A DNA stretch of 64,000 bases from UBA9611 sp965237595. Lineage in GTDB: Bacteria > Chloroflexota > Dehalococcoidia > Lucifugimonadales > UBA3495. Under the pieces are notes generated by a model, which ran no database searches, was not told where the DNA came from, and saw only the letters and a list, made by a program, of their open reading frames with translations. The stretch is from NCBI GenBank assembly GCA_965237595.1, contig CBDEFY010000006.1:372001-436000 (forward strand). The letters run 5' to 3'. Position 1 is the first letter of the stretch; every line of letters begins with the position of its first letter. Both the position numbers and the translations under genes were made by a program. This document shows, one piece after another, positions 60,227-64,000 of the stretch.

Positions 60227-60347
60227 AACTGTTGCCTATAGAGAATATTGCTCTCCAATAGTTTCTTAATGGTGGTGGCTCAGGGCGCTCACAGCACTGG
60301 GGCCACAACAAACTATTGGAGAGCAATATTCTCTATAGGCAACAGTT
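60227..60347. repeat. perfect 38-bp inverted repeat with 45-base loop
   Basis: The left arm (60227-60264) starts AACTGTTGCCTATAGAGAAT and its exact reverse complement occupies 60310-60347. The loop can form a further stem (GTGGC/GCCAC). It fits exactly between the RepA-like ATPase stop (60351) and the ribosome site of the next gene. It could be a replication origin, a MITE, or a regulatory hairpin. No target duplication is visible. Confidence 0.92.
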
Positions 60348-60350
60348 TAT

Positions 60351-61481
60351 TTAATCCGCCAGGATGTAGCGTCGTGAGCGGCCGTTGCCTTGGCCTACGA
60401 GCAAGGGCGGATCATTGTCCAACAGGGTCTTGATTGCCGTGGATGCTATGTACTCGGAAACGTCCTCGAATCCGTTCTGGCACAGCCACGTGATGATCTC
60501 GGAACGCCGGGTTGCGCCGTCCGCCACGGCGTCCAGGACGCCCCCCCGTAGGGCCTCGTAGTCGGTACCCGTTATACGCTGGTAATCACCCCCGGGTAAT
60601 GTGAGCTCAATCAGCAGCGTGTTGTCCTCTAGTTCCCCAAGCCCAAGGCGGGATTCGATTGTCACCTTGCGTTGGTGGCCATCGCCCCGGCGCATTTGAA
60701 TCAGAATGTCCGGAGATCCAGCGATTGCGGTCGACCCGAGTACGCCGGTCGAACCATCGCCGCCGCCCTTGCGGGCATGGTGGACCAACATGGCGGCCGT
60801 GTCCGGCATCACTCCGAACGCTTGAGCAACAATCGCCAGGGCGTTGCCGGTCTCGCTGTAATTGCTCGAATCCTCAAGGCGGACAAAGCGCGCCAGGGTG
60901 TCGATCACCACCACGTCCGGTTTAAGGTCCGCCGCCTGGTAGGCGTTTGCCAGGGCCTCAGCGAGGCGTTCGGGTGTGTAGGCTTCGGGTTGCTTGTAGG
61001 CGTACGCCACTAGGTGAGCGTCCTCATCAGGTTGGTAGGTGATCATCCGGAGTTGGGGCCCAAGGGAGTGTTCGCTTTGCTCGGACAGTAGCCAAAGGCG
61101 TTCAACCTTTGGCACCCGTAGTCCCAAGAAACTACCGCCGATTAGCAAGGCTTTGGCCAGCGCAAGGTGGAAAATGGTCTTGCCGGTTTTGGGAGCCGAA
61201 TACAGCATCGTGGTTGCCCCCCGGCCGAGAATCCCCGGAACCACCCAGCGCGGTTCGGCCACGCTGAGCGCGTTCCGCAGCGGCTCAAATACCAGGGCGG
61301 GCCGTTCCGGCGGTGGGGAGCAGTGTTTGGCGGCCCTGGCAATTTGCTCCAATTGCTCCCATTCGTCGGCGTAGAGTGATCCACCATCGTTGAGCTTGGT
61401 TAGCAGCGACGCGGCTGATTCGCCGAAGCTTGGGAGAACGGGGCCGGTAATTTCATCCGCCCGGTTGCGGATTTCCGTCAT
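60351..61481 (-). CDS. RepA-like AAA ATPase/helicase
   Basis: This 376-residue RecA-fold protein of the AAA_25/RepA group has Walker A in TMLYSAPKTGKTIFHLALAK (about 95-114), Walker B in PDVVVIDTLARFVRLED (about 187-203), and ATLAMLVHHARKGGGDGSTG-like sensor sequence (AMLVHHARKGGGDGS, about 226). It resembles plasmid and satellite replication helicases. The ATG overlaps the alpA stop (ATGA). No separate primase is seen, so it may work with host primase. Confidence 0.83.
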   Translation of the reverse strand: MTEIRNRADEITGPVLPSFGESAASLLTKLNDGGSLYADEWEQLEQIARAAKHCSPPPERPALVFEPLRNALSVAEPRWVVPGILGRGATTMLYSAPKTGKTIFHLALAKALLIGGSFLGLRVPKVERLWLLSEQSEHSLGPQLRMITYQPDEDAHLVAYAYKQPEAYTPERLAEALANAYQAADLKPDVVVIDTLARFVRLEDSSNYSETGNALAIVAQAFGVMPDTAAMLVHHARKGGGDGSTGVLGSTAIAGSPDILIQMRRGDGHQRKVTIESRLGLGELEDNTLLIELTLPGGDYQRITGTDYEALRGGVLDAVADGATRRSEIITWLCQNGFEDVSEYIASTAIKTLLDNDPPLLVGQGNGRSRRYILAD

Positions 61482-61666
61482 GCGGTCTCCGTACGCCTGG
61501 GCAGATTGGCAATCCACGCATTAACTTCGTCGTCCCGGAACCGGATAGACTTCTGGCCTACTTTGACCGGCGCCGGGAAGTCGCCAGAGGCGATTTTCCG
61601 GTACAGTTGGGATCGCCCAAACCCCACCGTTTTAATGACTTCCAAAACCGTTAGGAGCCGCGGCAT
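61478..61666 (-). CDS. alpA: AlpA-family regulator/excisionase
   Basis: This 62-residue MerR-like HTH protein has VLEVIKTVGFGRSQLYRKIA, then DFPAPVKVGQKSIRFRDDEV and NAWIANLP, the exact AlpA layout. In PICI satellites and P4-like elements AlpA acts as excisionase or transcription activator. GGAG lies eight bases before the ATG at 61666; the longer frame is discarded. Confidence 0.9.
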   Translation of the reverse strand: MPRLLTVLEVIKTVGFGRSQLYRKIASGDFPAPVKVGQKSIRFRDDEVNAWIANLPRRTETA

Positions 61667-61689
61667 CTCACTCTCCCCGCGAAGCATAG

Positions 61690-61733
61690 AAAAAGCCCCA
61701 CGCAAGTCTGATTTACATCAGTTGCACGGGGCT
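61690..61733 (-). terminator. intrinsic terminator between integrase and alpA
   Basis: Read on the minus strand, AGCCCCGTGCAACTGAT pairs with ATCAGACTTGCGTGGGGCT around a short loop and is followed by TTTTTC. It follows the integrase gene, so alpA and the rest are probably expressed from a separate promoter. Confidence 0.85.
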
Positions 61734-61790
61734 CTGAGGCCACGGTGTGCGGGCGCACGAAGGCGCACGAGAGGACTGACTACCGTCACG

Positions 61791-62963
61791 TTACCATTTC
61801 GTATCGCTCTGCGTCAAGTACATCCCCCAGCCATCCATTGCGGCCCGCCGAAGCGCAAACAAATCGGACCTGAGATAGGCCGCCTCAGTAGCATCCCCTA
61901 GACTGTGGGCAAGGGCTGATTCCGCCGTCTGGCGGTCTATGTTCTGTTCGGCGCACCAGTCGCGGAAGCTGCTGCGGAAACCGTGCGGGACCGCCTGAAC
62001 GCCGTTTTCCCTCAATAGCTTGGAAATGGTGGAATCGGTCAACGCCTTGCCATTGGCAGACGGGAACACCAACCCGGTCCCATCGGACAGATCCCTGGCC
62101 TGTTCCAGGACTACCAGGGCCGCGCCGGCCAAGGGTATCCGATGTTCCCGTCCGGACTTCATGCGGGCTGCTGGGATCGTCCAGGTGGCCGCCGATAGAT
62201 CAATCTCGCTCCATTCGGAAAGCCGGACCTCGCCGGACCGTGCGGCCGTCAATACCAGAAACTCGAACGCCAGCTTCGTGCCAAGCCAAGCACCCGAATC
62301 CCGGATGGTCTTGACAGCGCCCGGAACGTCGGCATAGGGCAACGACTTGTGGTGGTCCCTAGTGGAAAGTTTGGGCAAGGCCGCGTTGATGTTACCGTCA
62401 GCCGGGTTGTCATTGCGCCAGCCTTGGCTCACACTAAGCTTGAACACTTGGCCCAACTGGGTTTTGAGCTTCCCCGCTGTGGAGGGTTTAGCCAAGGCCA
62501 GGGGAGCGAGGAAGGCCAGAATGTCGGCGGGCATGATTGAGTCAATGGGTTTTGCCCCGATCATCGGCAAGGCGTACTCTCCCAGCAGGTAACGCAGTTG
62601 CCTCTCCGTTTTGTCCGACTTCCATCCTGGTCGAAGTACCTCAATGGTGGATTCCATCGCATCCCCGAACGTTGGTACTGTCACCAGCTTGACTCGCGGG
62701 TCTATGCCGTCCTCTACCATCCGGGCATTGTTCAACGCCCGCTCCCTCGCCTTCGCCAACGTCGTCTTGGGATAGCTCCCGAGGCCGATGTCAAAGGGTT
62801 GGCCGCCGCTCCTGAGCCTTTGGGACCAAGACTTAGACCAACGCCCGGTTGTGGTTTTCTTTACCAAAACGCTCAACCCATGCCCGCCGCGCCCGTCTCC
62901 ATACCGCCCAGGTGCGTTTACGGTCTGGACAAAAGCCGCCGATAGTCGCCTTGGACGCTCCAT
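61791..62963 (-). CDS. int: tyrosine-type site-specific integrase (P4-like)
   Basis: This 390-residue integrase has an N-terminal DUF4102-type arm-binding part (FDIGLGSYPKTTLAKARERA), a core-binding SAM-like domain, and the catalytic residues Arg (LTAARSGEVRLSEW), HxxR (PHGFRSSFRDWCAEQ), and His/Tyr (ALAHSLGDATEAAYLRSD). The ATG at 62963 with GAGG upstream is preferred; the frame extends seven codons further, into the att-like repeat. Its gene lies at the right end of the element pointing inward. Confidence 0.93.
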   Translation of the reverse strand: MERPRRLSAAFVQTVNAPGRYGDGRGGHGLSVLVKKTTTGRWSKSWSQRLRSGGQPFDIGLGSYPKTTLAKARERALNNARMVEDGIDPRVKLVTVPTFGDAMESTIEVLRPGWKSDKTERQLRYLLGEYALPMIGAKPIDSIMPADILAFLAPLALAKPSTAGKLKTQLGQVFKLSVSQGWRNDNPADGNINAALPKLSTRDHHKSLPYADVPGAVKTIRDSGAWLGTKLAFEFLVLTAARSGEVRLSEWSEIDLSAATWTIPAARMKSGREHRIPLAGAALVVLEQARDLSDGTGLVFPSANGKALTDSTISKLLRENGVQAVPHGFRSSFRDWCAEQNIDRQTAESALAHSLGDATEAAYLRSDLFALRRAAMDGWGMYLTQSDTKW

Positions 62964-62973
62964 TAGTACCACC

Positions 62974-62987
62974 TCAGTTACCACTTT
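62974..62987. repeat. right direct repeat, candidate attR core
   Basis: TCAGTTACCACTTT is identical to 48938-48951. It overlaps a short palindrome CACTT-TAT-AAGTG (62982-62994), as expected of a tyrosine recombinase core. It lies 11 bases upstream of the integrase ATG. Confidence 0.6.
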
Positions 62988-62997
62988 ATAAGTGATA

Positions 62998-63528
62998 CTA
63001 AGCGGTACAACCCGGTTCGTCGATGATCAGCAGGCTGAGGCGGGAAAGTTGTCTCTGGAGGCTGAGCAGACGTCTTTCATCCCGGGCCTCCATCAACTCG
63101 TGGACCAGGGCGGCGGCGGTGGTGAAGCCCACGGACATCCCTTTCTGGCAGGCGGCCAGGCCCAGTCCCAGGGCCACGTGGGTCTTGCCGGTGCCGCTGT
63201 TGCCGACGGCGATGACGTTCTCCCGGTTTTGGACGTATTCGCAGCGGGCCAGTTCCATCACCAGCGCCTTGTTCACCGACGGGATGGCCGTAAAGTCGAA
63301 GGTGTCGAAGGTCTTGACGGCAGGGAAGCGGGCGGACCGGATCCGCCGCTCCACCATGCGCTGGTGGCGGTCGATGAGTTCCGGTTCGGCGAGCCTGAGC
63401 AGGTACCCTGGGTGGTCCACTCCCTCGGCGGCGCACTGGGCGGCCATCTTCCCGTATTCCCGGAAGAAGCTGGGCAGCTTCAGTTCCTTCAGATGGTGTT
63501 CCAGCAGCAGCGTGGACCGGCTGTTCAT
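62998..63528 (-). pseudogene. istB: IS21-type helper ATPase IstB, 3'-truncated
   Basis: From the ATG at 63528 the 176 residues give an IstB N-terminus (LLLEHHLKELKLPSFFREYG), the Walker A-like VIAVGNSGTGKTHVALGLGL (about 95-114) and RLSLLIIDEPG near the end. The normal protein continues for about 70 further residues with sensor and Arg finger motifs. Here it ends abruptly with CTA and a stop, immediately next to the element's right repeat, so its 3' part was lost at the junction. It overlaps istA by four bases. Confidence 0.85.
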
Positions 63529-64000
63529 GCCGCCCTCCCCCACAGCAATGTCATGTAATCCCCGGCGGAAGTGATGCTGACCCGCACCTGGGGCAGGTAG
63601 GGATAGAGTTCCAGGTCGAGGCGGGGCGGCCGGCCCTCCAGCCGGCAGAGCACCAGATGCTTCACGGCGTCGAAGCTCAAAGCCCCCAACCGGAGGGCAT
63701 CCCGAACCGCGGCGTGGACCTCCCCAGGCGAAAAATGCTCGAATAGCCGCAGTACCTGGACGAACTCCCGCTTGCCCCTTCGTCCCATGCGGGACTCCAG
63801 CAACCGGCGCAGCGTGGCAAACTCCTCGGGAAGGTCCCATCCCTGCAGGGGAGCGGCCTGGTCCAGGGCCGCCGTCTTCTGCTCCAGCAGGGGCAGGTAG
63901 TGGACGGGGTCGAACACAAAATCATCTCGCTGGTAGGAGCGGTGATGGCGGGCGATGACCTCGGACCCGCAACTGATGACCACCCGGTCCACGTAGCCTT
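63525..64000 (-). CDS. istA: IS21-type transposase IstA, partial (runs off the window)
   Basis: This is the C-terminal part of IstA: VDRVVISCGSEVIARHHRSY, FDPVHYLPLLEQKTAALDQA, and a helical tail (VLRLFEHFSPGEVHAAVRDA). The frame is open to the window edge, so the catalytic DDE core lies outside. It precedes istB with an ATGA overlap, as in IS21 elements. Its intactness cannot be judged. Confidence 0.85.
   Translation of the reverse strand, partial: GYVDRVVISCGSEVIARHHRSYQRDDFVFDPVHYLPLLEQKTAALDQAAPLQGWDLPEEFATLRRLLESRMGRRGKREFVQVLRLFEHFSPGEVHAAVRDALRLGALSFDAVKHLVLCRLEGRPPRLDLELYPYLPQVRVSITSAGDYMTLLWGRAA

Larger units (their letters stand above)
48938..62987 (-). mobile_element. integrated satellite-like element (cfPICI-like) or prophage remnant
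   Basis: The element is bounded by a 14-bp direct repeat and its own genes all read on the minus strand. They run from integrase, AlpA and a RepA-like ATPase to terminase, capsid, protease, connector and portal, and then gp10-like and small proteins. No tail tube, tape measure, baseplate, holin, lysin or repressor gene is seen. Without the transposon nested in the portal gene the element is about 10.2 kb. Capsid-forming phage-inducible chromosomal islands (cfPICIs) carry this kind of set: own capsid and packaging genes, borrowed tails. Frameshifts in several head genes mean this copy is probably no longer functional. Confidence 0.65.

Noticed and set aside
1..64000. CRISPR array
   Set aside because: No regularly spaced direct repeats with unique spacers and no cas-like genes were seen.

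Overview
The window looks like a GC-rich (about 60 percent) bacterial chromosome, most plausibly a Chloroflexota of the Dehalococcoidia/SAR202 type. This is an inference from gene content: an inositol-1-phosphate synthase, mannosyltransferase and phosphatidylinositol-type synthase cluster, LLM-type flavin oxidoreductase, YtcJ-like amidohydrolase, MetE-like methyltransferase, formate dehydrogenase and an anaerobic cobalamin operon. No rRNA or marker gene that would fix the taxonomy is present. || Layout. 0.1-12.9 kb is mostly housekeeping: plsY, a PHP phosphoesterase, ymdB and rny on the minus strand, then on the plus strand dnaJ, prmA, an atypical Ser/Thr kinase and PP2C phosphatase pair, ino1, a PimA-like glycosyltransferase, a CDP-alcohol phosphatidyltransferase, a glutaredoxin-like protein and ribH. 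12.98-15.73 kb is a decay zone with three broken genes in a row (flavin oxidoreductase, PD-(D/E)XK-like nuclease, collagen-repeat/trypsin-like protein). 15.75-20.15 kb holds a MoxR-DUF58-DUF4129 operon and a sugar nucleotidyltransferase. 20.5-22.1 kb is a small toxin-antitoxin-like island: an XRE/DUF4160 pair, then a HicBA module lying exactly between tRNA-Gln and a 47-bp duplicate of that tRNA's 3' part. 22.2-30.2 kb holds a nitrilase, an amidohydrolase, ruvX, alaS with an AT-richer insert, a SWIM protein and an MFS transporter. 30.36-38.74 kb is one tightly overlapping operon, hemA-cbiC-cbiX-cbiD-cbiT-cbiL-cbiF-cbiG-cbiH, for tetrapyrrole and anaerobic corrin synthesis. 39-48.6 kb is a mixed metabolic region with a truncated response regulator, an amber-interrupted MetE-like gene, SDR, formate dehydrogenase, acetyltransferase, methyltransferase, kinase, MBL hydrolase, DinB, cupin and YajQ genes, ending at tRNA-Asn. 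|| 48.94-62.99 kb is the most interesting part: an integrated element bounded by a 14-bp direct repeat. All of its own genes read on the minus strand: integrase, AlpA, RepA-like ATPase, a perfect 38-bp inverted repeat, a small HTH protein, a Com-like zinc ribbon, large terminase, HNH, major capsid, a P-loop protein, prohead protease, head connector, portal, and two neck/tail-completion-type proteins. No tail, lysis or lysogeny genes are seen. That is the gene set expected of a capsid-forming satellite (cfPICI-like), although a decayed prophage is the alternative. Its portal gene is split by a 3.83-kb transposon with 30-bp terminal inverted repeats and a perfect 9-bp target duplication. The transposon carries a DDE transposase, a tRNA with a GCU anticodon on a class I body, a lipoprotein and several unknown genes. 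Past the right end lies a truncated IS21-type istB/istA pair that runs off the window. || A recurring theme is point damage limited to accessory genes: in-frame stops in the LLM, nuclease, MetE-like and HicA genes, and frameshifts in the trypsin-like, HicA, capsid, P-loop and portal genes. The housekeeping genes are intact. Where a start was moved from the longest reading frame, the choice rests on Shine-Dalgarno spacing, family N-termini or overlap with the upstream stop.
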